Part shown: positions 29,469 through 39,000 of the stretch, one piece after another | How positions within the stretch are numbered: position 1 is the stretch's first letter | Layout: every line of letters starts with the position of its first letter | NCBI RefSeq assembly: GCF_003268005.1 | Contig: NZ_CP014213.1 | Span: 434,001-498,000 of the forward strand | Direction of reading: 5' to 3' | From: Methanosphaera sp. BMS | Lineage (GTDB): Archaea > Methanobacteriota > Methanobacteria > Methanobacteriales > Methanobacteriaceae | Length of the DNA stretch: 64,000 nt | Program-made: the position numbers and the translations under genes | The notes under the pieces: model-generated | Databases searched by the model: none | What the model saw: the letters and a program-made list of their open reading frames with translations, nothing else | Told to the model about the DNA's origin: nothing

Positions 29469-29518
29469 TGAAAATTAATATATATTTTAAATTAGTAATA
29501 ATAATGGAGGTAAAATAA

Positions 29519-29956
29519 ATGGCACAAATAGTAGATTATAAGTGTAATAATTGTGGAAATACTTTTGAATGGGAAGATTTTTATTTAATATACCGTAAAG
29601 ATGGTGAAATAGTTGAAAATGAATGTTTAATGATAACAAGTCGTGAATCTTATGAATCTGATTTGAGAGGAGAAGCATTATTAACCTACTGTGATGATTG
29701 TAAGAAAAAAGTTAAAATTTACACGGTTGATGAAGAGTATTCTGAAGAGGATAAGAAAAGATTTGGAGAAGAAATTAAAGAATACATGAAACATAAACGG
29801 CCTAGAAATACTATAAAAACTTTTATTGAAGAAGTTGATTATGAAAACATATCCTGTCCTAAATGTGAGAAGAAATTATCATTAGAATATACGTTTAGTA
29901 AATGTCCAAAATGTGGAAGTGAAAATATAGTTGGATATGTAACAATGGCTGATTAA
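29519..29956 (+). CDS. Zinc-ribbon protein, shorter paralogue of the multi-ribbon protein
   Basis: A 145-residue protein with a good GGAGGT site. It has four Cys pairs: CNNCG, CDDCK, CPKCE and CPKCG. It looks like the 225-residue protein encoded at 28449-29126 with the middle ribbon removed: the N-terminal (CNNCGNTFEWEDFYLI) and C-terminal (CPKCEKKLSLEYTFSKCPKC) segments match. It is the last gene of the five-gene operon. Two paralogues of unequal length in one operon suggest a heteromeric complex; that is inference. Confidence 0.65.
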   Translation: MAQIVDYKCNNCGNTFEWEDFYLIYRKDGEIVENECLMITSRESYESDLRGEALLTYCDDCKKKVKIYTVDEEYSEEDKKRFGEEIKEYMKHKRPRNTIKTFIEEVDYENISCPKCEKKLSLEYTFSKCPKCGSENIVGYVTMAD

Positions 29957-30176
29957 ATAAGATTATTTTCATTTATTTTTTTGATGTAATATCAACGAAT
30001 AATTTTAAAACCAATTAAAAAAAACAAGTATACATTCTATTCATAATTATATCGTATGATTTCTTAAATAACACAGTAAATAGTAAATTTTATTGACAGT
30101 TATCTTCTTTTTTTCATATAAGATATATATTATGAAAATATAAATATTAATAATATAAAACATGGAGTTAATAAAA

Positions 30177-32465
30177 ATGGAGAATAGTGTTGAAGTAACA
30201 TGTTATGGTACAATAAACAAAATTAAAGGAAAAAATCTACGACCTTCATATCAACATCAAATTGAGGCAAAACAAAGTTTGGATAAAATGAATGAACATG
30301 ATTCATTCAGTACTTTATTGGTTCTTCCAACGGGTGGTGGTAAAACATATACTGCTGCTACTTGGATTATGAGAAATGCTATTAATAAACATAAAAAAGT
30401 TATATGGATTGCACATAGACAAATGCTTATTGAACAGGCATTAGAAACTTTTAAAGATTATCCATATGAAGAATATCTTCCAAATATTTCTAGTTTTAAT
30501 TTTAGAATTATTTCTGGTAATAAAAATCATGATCGTATGGTAAACATTCAAGAAAATGATGATATATTATTAATCAGCAAAGATAGTGCGGGTAAGAATC
30601 TTGAAAAGCTTAATCAGTGGATAGAAAATGAATCAGAAGTATACCTGATAATTGATGAAGCTCATCACTCAACTGCAAGAACTTATCAAAGAATTATTGA
30701 ATATTTCAAAGATAATGTGACTAATGTTAAACTTATTGGTTTAACTGCTACTCCTATGAGAACAGCAAAACGTGAACAAGCATTATTAAGTCAAATATTC
30801 TGTGATGGTATTGATGAAGATACTGGTCTAGTAGTTATGGGAAAAGATGTTGAAGATAATGAAAAAAAGAAAGGTATATGTTATAGAATTCCATTAAAAG
30901 ATTTGATGAAAAATGAAATCTTATCTACCCCTATTAGAGAATCTACAGATACAAACTTAGATATTCCTACTTTATCACCAGATGAATTAAAGAAAATAAA
31001 CAATTCGGATAAACTACCTAAAGAGTTAATTGATAAAATGAATAATGATGGAACTCGTAACAGGGTTATAGTTGATAAATACCTTGAAAATAGAAGTAAA
31101 TATGGGCAAACAATTGTCTTTGCTATGAGTCAGAATCATGCTATAGGATTGAATGCTGTTTTCCAGAAAAATGGTGTTAAATCAAATTATATAATTTCAA
31201 GTGTTCAGAATGATATGGGATATAAGATAGATCAAGAACGTAATGAAAGAATAATAAATCAGTTTAAAAATAATGAGTTAGAAGTTCTTATAAATGTAAA
31301 TATATTGACTGAAGGAGCAGATATTCCACAAACAAAAACTGTATTTTTAACAAGACCCACAACTTCAATTATCCGTATGACGCAAATGGTGGGTCGTGCT
31401 TTACGTGGAGTTAAGGCAGGTGGGACAAAAGAAGCATATATCATATCTTTTGTTGATAAATGGGAAGATAAAGTTGCATGGGTAACTCCTGAATTAATAT
31501 TTAATGATGTGGATGTACTACCTGAAGATCCTAAAGCTTCCAAACCATGTCAAATGTCTATAATAGCTATTAGTAAAATTGAAGAATTTGCTAAAATCCT
31601 TGATGATTCTATAGATACTAGTAAACTTGATGCTGTACCATTTGAAAAACGTATTCCAATAGGAATGTATTCTTTTTCATATGATAAGGAAGAAGGAACA
31701 GATTATTCTTATCAGGTTATGGTTTATGATAGTACATGTACATCATATGCACAATTCTTAGAATCATTGGATAATAAAGAAATATTTGAAGAATTTGGTA
31801 TTGAAGATGAATATCTCAAAGAAGAAGATTTAAAAGTCATGGCAGATTATGTTAAAGAAAAGTTCTTCAATGAAGATATGATTCCACCATATGATGAAAA
31901 TGATATATGCGAAATATTAAATTATTTTGCTTCACAGAAGTTAACTCCTGAATTTTATACATTTGATGAGATAGATAGAAATAATTTAGATGTCTCAAAA
32001 ATAGCTGAAAAAATGATTCAAGAAAAATATGATCCAATTCAACAAATGGAATATATAGAAGAACAATGGGATTTAACAGATATTAATATTTTAAATATAT
32101 TTTACAGTAATAACTTTGATTTATTTGTAACATTGATACAACATGAAATTTTTAAACAACTAAAATCACCTAAAAAAGTACATAATATAATTTACGGAAC
32201 TAAAAAATATGAAGAACTAACCTTATATGAATTATCTAAATTTGCACCAAATGAAGCTGAGAAACTTAAAGAGAAAATATTTGAAGATGCTAAAGATAAA
32301 AACGGAAAATATACTTGTCATCAATGTGGTATAAACTCAAAATATAAAGCTGGATTTGAAATAGATCATATAATACCAATGAATGAAGGTGGACTAACAA
32401 CAGAAGATAATTTACAATTGTTATGTAGAGGATGTAACAGACTTAAAGGAGATAAAATTGATTGA
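30177..32465 (+). CDS. SF2 DEAH-box helicase with C-terminal HNH nuclease
   Basis: About 762 residues. GGAGTT at 30164-30169 lies 7 bases before the ATG at 30177, which I prefer to the in-frame ATG at 30162. Helicase motifs: LPTGGGKTYTAA (about 50), IDEAHHSTA (about 158), LTATPMR (about 190) and ILTEGADIP...QMVGRALRG (about 375-415). The C-terminus is an HNH nuclease: CHQCGINSKYKAGFEIDHII, then two further cysteines of a zinc site in LLCRGCNRLKGD. Helicase-HNH fusions of this kind behave as restriction-like effectors. A small gene overlaps its end by 8 bases. Confidence 0.85.
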   Translation: MENSVEVTCYGTINKIKGKNLRPSYQHQIEAKQSLDKMNEHDSFSTLLVLPTGGGKTYTAATWIMRNAINKHKKVIWIAHRQMLIEQALETFKDYPYEEYLPNISSFNFRIISGNKNHDRMVNIQENDDILLISKDSAGKNLEKLNQWIENESEVYLIIDEAHHSTARTYQRIIEYFKDNVTNVKLIGLTATPMRTAKREQALLSQIFCDGIDEDTGLVVMGKDVEDNEKKKGICYRIPLKDLMKNEILSTPIRESTDTNLDIPTLSPDELKKINNSDKLPKELIDKMNNDGTRNRVIVDKYLENRSKYGQTIVFAMSQNHAIGLNAVFQKNGVKSNYIISSVQNDMGYKIDQERNERIINQFKNNELEVLINVNILTEGADIPQTKTVFLTRPTTSIIRMTQMVGRALRGVKAGGTKEAYIISFVDKWEDKVAWVTPELIFNDVDVLPEDPKASKPCQMSIIAISKIEEFAKILDDSIDTSKLDAVPFEKRIPIGMYSFSYDKEEGTDYSYQVMVYDSTCTSYAQFLESLDNKEIFEEFGIEDEYLKEEDLKVMADYVKEKFFNEDMIPPYDENDICEILNYFASQKLTPEFYTFDEIDRNNLDVSKIAEKMIQEKYDPIQQMEYIEEQWDLTDINILNIFYSNNFDLFVTLIQHEIFKQLKSPKKVHNIIYGTKKYEELTLYELSKFAPNEAEKLKEKIFEDAKDKNGKYTCHQCGINSKYKAGFEIDHIIPMNEGGLTTEDNLQLLCRGCNRLKGDKID

Positions 32466-32964
32466 ATATTATACGCCAGAACAATTAGCATATTTTTGCT
32501 ATGAAGAAAAATATGATCTTCTAAAAGTTAATAATTTAGTTGAAAAAATTTATCGTGAAGAATATTCTTTTATAAATAAGAATTATCACGATAATCAAGA
32601 ATTATTCCTAGAGGAAATATTGATGTATCAAAGTTTTTTAACATATGAAGAATTATATGATAATCAGGTTAAACATCATATTGATATTAACAATCATTTG
32701 GAGAAATATGAGAAATTTATAAATGATTTTTCTCCAAATTTCTTTTTGATTACACGTTTGATTTTATTATATCATCGAAAATATAGAGTAATCAAGTTAC
32801 GAACATTACTCAAAAAATTTGGATATAAAAAGAGATCACCATTCATAATTCAAAAAATTAGGGACAATGTGATGTTTTATCATTTAAAAATATATATTGA
32901 TGGTGAATTGGTAAATATTGAAGATTGTGATTTGGATGATATGATAACATTTAGATTATATTAA
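32458..32964 (+). CDS. Small protein translationally coupled to the helicase-HNH gene
   Basis: A 168-residue protein starting at TTG (32458), 8 bases inside the end of the helicase gene. GGAGAT at 32448-32453 is correctly spaced for this TTG, and no ATG lies nearby in frame. The protein is helical, acidic in its first half and basic near 110-130 (KYRVIKLRTLLKKFGYKKR). No family is recognised. The coupling suggests a partner subunit, regulator or immunity-type protein for the helicase-nuclease. Confidence 0.65.
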   Translation: MIEYYTPEQLAYFCYEEKYDLLKVNNLVEKIYREEYSFINKNYHDNQELFLEEILMYQSFLTYEELYDNQVKHHIDINNHLEKYEKFINDFSPNFFLITRLILLYHRKYRVIKLRTLLKKFGYKKRSPFIIQKIRDNVMFYHLKIYIDGELVNIEDCDLDDMITFRLY

Positions 32965-32976
32965 TATTTTTTTATA

Positions 32977-33053
32977 TTTTTAATCGATAGGATTTTTCAT
33001 ATCCATATTCTACAATTGCTATATTAACATTGTAGTGATTAAAATCTACTTTT
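32977..33053 (+). repeat. 77-nt dispersed intergenic repeat, copy B
   Basis: Starts TTTTTAATCGATAGGATTTT and ends AATCTACTTTT, 77 nt. TTTTAATC at 32978-32985 pairs with GATTAAAA at 33037-33044, and the next pair would be a G-U. It begins 12 bases after the stop codon of the small gene at 32458-32964. The last 20 bases are almost the same as in copy A. Confidence 0.6.
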
Positions 33054-33258
33054 AATTATATTGAATAAGATGTTTGTTATTCTTATACTTAAATATATTA
33101 TTCATATAATTATAATATATACTTTTTATTATATCATATGATTTACCCGATTCTTGAATTTTTTAATGATTCCATGTATATGTAATAATATGATAATTGA
33201 ATTTTTTACCTAAATATGTTTTGATAATCATCAAAATACTTTTTTAACTACTGATTTT

Positions 33259-35490
33259 CTACTCCATTTCATCATTGTTTGCCATTAATTCATCTGAATT
33301 AATATATTCGGCACCCAAAAATCTTTTTACTATAAAGTATTTTTTTCCATCATCTTCATCAAACTCTAAATATGAAAGAATCCTATATCTATTTCTTGGA
33401 ATTTCCTCATCTTTTTCAAGATATATATTCTCATCATCAATGTCTTCTATGTAATATTCTTCAAATACGTGTTCACCAGTATTGTAAATATACTCTTCTA
33501 AATATACTCCATTGTAATCATCATTTTCCATATCTTTTAGTATATCTATGTCCTCTAAATATGCCTTTGGAACTATTAGATTATCATCTTCTTCATTCAC
33601 CAGGTAGTTTATATCATTTTCAGTGACATATGTTTCACCATCTTCTATTGGCCTAACCTTTCCAAAATAATCCACTACTTCATTTTCATTTGTTTTAAAA
33701 GTATTTATATTGTATGGAATGTAATAAGGGGTATATAGTGCATTGACTTCCTCTTTTGCTTCAAAAAACTTGAATATCTCAGTATCTGGTAAGAATAAAG
33801 GTATTAATTCTAATAGTTTTTCATCATCTTCTTCAACCACATCCCTACATACAAAATGATATTCTGTTTTATTTGAAGTGGGATATTCTAGCTCTAATAT
33901 GTATTTTCCTTCAAAGTCATATTTTGATGCCATGGATGCATGTTCTTCATCAAATACTCCAGATACTGGAATGTAAAAAGAACAATTGAGCATATAATCT
34001 AATATTGAATTATATGTTTCTCCGAATATTGTAACTTTTTCAACTTCATCAATTTCTTGTTCATTTCTATTTAGTACTCTTAACATGTCAAATTGTGAAA
34101 TATTTCTATGATGTGATTTTTCTGCTTCTTTTATAGCATCTTTGGAAATAGTTATTGTCACTAAATTTAAATAGTCAATTAAGTATTCCATAGCATCATC
34201 ATCTAATTCTTTAAGATTTAATTCTTTTAGAATCTTTTGTATGTGTTTTTTGCTAATTCCTTCCGGTAAGTTTTCATCATCTTTATTTTTAGGAACGTAA
34301 TTTTCCTGATATTTGCTACGTCGTTCTTGTTTTAGGAGGGCATATTCTATACAGTTACCTATTAAGTTCTTAAATTCAGGATTGTCTGCATAAAGTAGGT
34401 TGGTCATATTAATTTGTCCTAACTGGACCATATTTTCATCATTAATTTCAAGGTCACTATTTTCTTCAATATAATCTAGAATTATGCTTCTTTTCATCGG
34501 ACCCATATTGCGTGTACTTGTAGCTCCATCATCATAGAATTTAAGGGTATTATCATCTAAAACTCCAAATCTATCAAATCGTATCCATTGAATTTCAGCA
34601 CCATTTAATGCAATCATCATCACAGTATCTGTTCTACCACTATCTGTAGCATAAGGAGTAACTTTTAAATTAATAATCTCATAATTACCATCTATTTCAA
34701 CACGTAAACTCCTGTAGTAACCTACAAATTTACCTCCTGTATTATCTACTTTCCGGTAAAATACTCCTAAATCTTCTATAAACTTATATTTACCAAGTGA
34801 TAAATCATCAATTTTATGGGAAGTATCTAGTAAGCAATCTCTAAAATTAAGAATATATGGCTTTAATTCATCTCTTGTCTGGAAATGTATTGCTTTTGTT
34901 TTATCATCATAATCTTTATTCATCTCTTTTTCTTGTATTTTTTCATTAAATAACTCTTCAAGAGAATATCTATTATAGGAATATTCTGGTATTGGTTCTG
35001 TTTTAATATTTGCATAATCCAGTAATTCATCATATGTTGGAGCATTAACAAGTCTGGTGTAATTATTATTCTCATCTTTTTTAAGAAAATCAGCTTCTAA
35101 ACCATTTGTAACCATTATAACAGGTATATTTAATCGTTCAGCATAACCTTTGGCCTGGTCATATACATCTTCAGTTAAATCAACAGTTTCTGCTTTACAT
35201 TCAACTACCATGAGTAATTCTTTTTTATCAGATTCACCAGATATCAACAAGTCCATCCGTTGATTATTATCATGATAATGTGCCTCTGATTCTTCAATAT
35301 CCATAGCAGCATATGTTATATTAAGTTCCTTATTTAAGTACTCAATTATTTTTTGTCTAACATATTCTTCAGAATGCTGATTAGGACTTACCACACGATA
35401 AATACCTTTAAGTTTATCATACACTTGAAGTTTACCATCTTTATTAACTATCTCCGGATTATCATATTTACTTAAATCAATTTTCATCAT
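33259..35490 (-). CDS. HsdR_N-type PD-(D/E)xK nuclease with a long uncharacterised C-terminus
   Basis: A 743-residue protein. Residues 35-150 match the N-terminal nuclease domain of type I restriction R subunits: QRMDLLIS (D80), VVECKAE (E97, K99) and the following helix VYDQAKGYAERLNIPV. There is no helicase: the remaining 590 residues lack Walker motifs and are very acidic towards the end. The middle (about 190-330) has a beta-rich pattern. No methylase or specificity subunit is adjacent, so this is not a classical type I system. It is divergent from the histone-fold gene, with 105 bases between them. Confidence 0.7.
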   Translation of the reverse strand: MMKIDLSKYDNPEIVNKDGKLQVYDKLKGIYRVVSPNQHSEEYVRQKIIEYLNKELNITYAAMDIEESEAHYHDNNQRMDLLISGESDKKELLMVVECKAETVDLTEDVYDQAKGYAERLNIPVIMVTNGLEADFLKKDENNNYTRLVNAPTYDELLDYANIKTEPIPEYSYNRYSLEELFNEKIQEKEMNKDYDDKTKAIHFQTRDELKPYILNFRDCLLDTSHKIDDLSLGKYKFIEDLGVFYRKVDNTGGKFVGYYRSLRVEIDGNYEIINLKVTPYATDSGRTDTVMMIALNGAEIQWIRFDRFGVLDDNTLKFYDDGATSTRNMGPMKRSIILDYIEENSDLEINDENMVQLGQINMTNLLYADNPEFKNLIGNCIEYALLKQERRSKYQENYVPKNKDDENLPEGISKKHIQKILKELNLKELDDDAMEYLIDYLNLVTITISKDAIKEAEKSHHRNISQFDMLRVLNRNEQEIDEVEKVTIFGETYNSILDYMLNCSFYIPVSGVFDEEHASMASKYDFEGKYILELEYPTSNKTEYHFVCRDVVEEDDEKLLELIPLFLPDTEIFKFFEAKEEVNALYTPYYIPYNINTFKTNENEVVDYFGKVRPIEDGETYVTENDINYLVNEEDDNLIVPKAYLEDIDILKDMENDDYNGVYLEEYIYNTGEHVFEEYYIEDIDDENIYLEKDEEIPRNRYRILSYLEFDEDDGKKYFIVKRFLGAEYINSDELMANNDEME

Positions 35491-35595
35491 AATAACAAAA
35501 CCATATATTTAATAATTCTACAATTAAAATATTATATATAATTGGAATAAAATAAATATTTCGTAAAAAATCAGATTATAATAGAGAGGATATAA

Positions 35596-36039
35596 ATGAG
35601 TGAAAATAGAGAATTAATACTAAATTCAATAAAAACAAATGGCAAACAGATAACTGATGATGCATTAGATAATCTTGAAGAACTTTTAAATGTAGTTGAA
35701 GAGGATCCTTTTGAAACTTTTAATGATAAAATTAATTATATAAATTGGATTACAACGAGGGCAATTCAAGTAGCTAGTGATGCTAAAAGAGATGTTATTA
35801 TAGAAGAAGATTTTCAAATTATGCTTAGAACACCTAAAGATGATGTCACATTACCATTTACACCAATCAAAAGATTAATAGATAATAACACTTCAAAAAA
35901 TATAAACAAAGACGCAGCAATACAATTAACATCAGATCTTGATGAATATTGCAGAGGATTATTACTAACGGCTGATAATATTGCAACAGAAAAAGGACAT
36001 AAAAAAATTATGAAGGAAGATATAGATCAATCAATATAA
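35596..36039 (+). CDS. Pseudodimeric (two-domain) histone-fold protein
   Basis: A 147-residue protein. Residues 86-147 align without gaps to archaeal histones such as HMfB: LPFTPIKRLI matches LPIAPIGRII, and KKIMKEDI matches RKTIKAEDI. Residues 6-77 form a second, more diverged histone fold with about 16 extra residues in the central helix; it keeps the Arg-Asp clamp (R65, D72), whereas the C-terminal fold has His135 with D142. Ordinary histones here are about 68 residues long; fused pairs are known in Methanopyrus and haloarchaea. It sits between the HsdR_N nuclease gene (divergent) and the giant helicase gene (convergent, 9 bases apart). A role in the defence island is inference. Confidence 0.75.
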   Translation: MSENRELILNSIKTNGKQITDDALDNLEELLNVVEEDPFETFNDKINYINWITTRAIQVASDAKRDVIIEEDFQIMLRTPKDDVTLPFTPIKRLIDNNTSKNINKDAAIQLTSDLDEYCRGLLLTADNIATEKGHKKIMKEDIDQSI

Positions 36040-36048
36040 TTACTAGTA

Positions 36049-39000
36049 TTACTCATTATATTTTTTAATTATATCCTCCTTTAAGACATATCCTTCTTTT
36101 TCTAATGTAATAGTATCAACTTCTAATTCTTTTAATAGGGGAGTACATCTTTCTTTAAATATTTTACCCATTGATTTATAACCAATTAAACTGGAAGCTG
36201 TTTTAAGCAAATCCTTTTCATCCAAACAAGTATTTAATAGTAATGATATGATAATAGATTGTTTAAGCTCCATATCAGATATTGTTTTTATATTAGGTTT
36301 TTCTCTTCTTCTAACATATTTTAAAGTATACTTTCCATAATAATAAAAGTCATTATCTTCAATTATAGGAAATATGTTACAAACTCCCTTGAGATTCATA
36401 TCTATTTCATTTTTAAATTTCTTGGTTGCACTTGTTCTACCTAATGCTTCTTTTACTCTAGAATAAATATCATTAACATGAATAGGTTGTTCACATAGGA
36501 TTATGTCTCTAATCAATTGTATATTATTTGAATAAGGCGTTTGTGCTTTAAAGTATTCATAATCTTTAACATATTTATTTATTTGTTCCTCCTTGATTTC
36601 TTCCACAGTTTTAACTTCTAATTCGGGTTCAAAGATTACTTCTTCTTTCTCAAGTATTTTTTCGTCATCTTTATGTTTAATTGCATATTCAACTGCTTCT
36701 ATGAGTCGTTTTTTACTATCATTCTGATTATAGAACCAATCCCAGGACCATATTCTGTAGAATGTCCATCCCAGGTTTTCTAGTACATCTTGACGAAGTC
36801 TATCTCTATCTCTAGCAGAACGGGATGAATGATAATTTGCACCATCACATTCAATTGCTAAAAGGAATCTGTCGTTATCATCTGGATCAACTAGTGCTAA
36901 ATCTATTCTATAACCTGCTATTCCAACTTGTTTTTCTATCAGATAACCCTTTTCATCTAGGTAGTTATATACACTTTCCTCGAAAGGTGAATCAAAGTCT
37001 TCTCCAGTTCTATAGTTTTTAGGAAACTCCTTTTTCTCTGCAAAATATAAATAATTTTTAAGTACTTGTGCTCCACGTGAGGCTTTTTCAGGTAATTCTA
37101 AATCGGATGATTTGAAGTTAGCAAATATCACACATCTTTCTTTTGCACGGGTAATAAGTACATTTAATCGTTTTTCTCCTCCATCTCTATTTAATGGTCC
37201 AAAGGTTGGTGATAATTTATGATTTATATCAAATCCATAACCTATGGAGATAAGGATAATATCTCTTTCATCTCCTTGTATGTTTTCTAGGTTCTTTATG
37301 AAAAATCCATCTTTCTTATCTTGATCAAAGAATGGAAACATCTCGGGATTATCTTTAAGTTTAATTTCTAGCTGATCCTCGATAGCATCACGTTGTGCTG
37401 TACTGAATGTTCCCACACCTACGGTTTTTTTATCACCATATTTTCTAAATACTTTCATTGCATAATCTATGATGTTTTTTGCTTCTTTAATATTACGTCT
37501 ACTTTTTCCTCGATCATAAACGCTAGTTGGATCATATTCAAATTGAATTCCAAGCTCATGTGAATCTTTAATTGTTGATGGGAAAACATTTAAATTATTG
37601 TTATAAAATTCCATATTTGAAAATGCTATTAAGGAGTCATGTTTACTTCTGTAATGCCATTTTAACATTTTAGATTCAAATGATGTTTTACTTAACTCCA
37701 ATATACTTTCAATACCCTCTGTGTCATATTCATCAGGTTCTTCATCTTCTTTTTCTAATGATACATCAAAGAATGATGTTGGAGGTAATTGTTTGGTATC
37801 TCCCATTATAACGTAATGTTTTCCTCTAAGTAATGCTCCTATTGAATCTTCAACTTTTACTTGACTGGCTTCATCAAAGATTACATAGTCAAAGTAAGAC
37901 TCGAAATATTTTGAATCAAGATATTGGGATATACTCATTGGACTCATCATTAAACATGGTTTAATATCTTTTAAAATTGGTTGGATAATGCCTAATATTT
38001 GTCTTATCGGTTTGATTTTACGTTTTTTACCAATTTCCTTATTTAACATGCCTAATGGTGAATTCATGGCTAGTGATGAAGCCGTATTTGGTCTTTTTCC
38101 TGCAAGTTGTTCTTTTATTCTATATTGATTTAATTGTAATGATTTTCTATCTAACTGTTTGAATTCTTCAATCTTGTTATTGTGAATATTATAGTTGAAT
38201 TTTCTTAAAATAGCATTATTTTGTTTGATATCATTTATACAATTGTTTAAAAAGTTATATTCAAATAAATCTACTATGGAATCATATTTTATTTGATCTT
38301 GTTTAATTAAATCAATTATTTCATTCGTATATTCATTACTATATTCTTGACATAATTCTATGAATTGATGATAGGTATGTAATGAATTTTTATTCTCCTT
38401 AAGTTCTGTTAGTAGCACATTGAATTTTTCATCACTTTCTAAAAATATTCTATCAAAAATATACTTATCATCTATTTTAAGAGTTGTGGTGATTATATCG
38501 AATAACTCTTTAGTTTCATTGTATTTGTTGTTTAGTTGTGTTGTTAGTTCGTTTGGTGTTGGGTTGTTTGTTTGTAGGTAGTTTATTGTTTGTGTTGTGT
38601 ATGTGTTGTTTTGTATTTGTTTGTTTAGGTTTATCATTTCATTTAGTTGTGTTGTTAGTTCGTTTGTGTTACTTTTTATTGATTGGTAGTTTTTGAAGTA
38701 TTTTTTACCATTATCATCGTTTGAGTGGATTTGGTTTTGGAGTTGTTGGATTTCTTTGATTTTGGATAGTTGGTTTATTATTGTTGGGATATTGTTTGGT
38801 TCGAATGATGGATCGGTGGAGTGTAGTTGGGTTGTTATCTCTTTTTTTCTGAGGTATGTTTCTTTATTGTCGTATATTTGTTTGATTATTTTGTTGAATT
38901 CTGTGTTTTCTTCTGTGAATATGTTTTCGAAGTTAATTTTGTTTTTTATTTGTAGTGTTGTTGTTATTTTTTCATATTGTTCTTTTGTTTGGTTGTATTT

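Noticed and set aside
33259-35490. A type I restriction R subunit
   Set aside because: The HsdR_N nuclease domain is there, but no helicase motifs follow and no HsdM or HsdS gene is adjacent.
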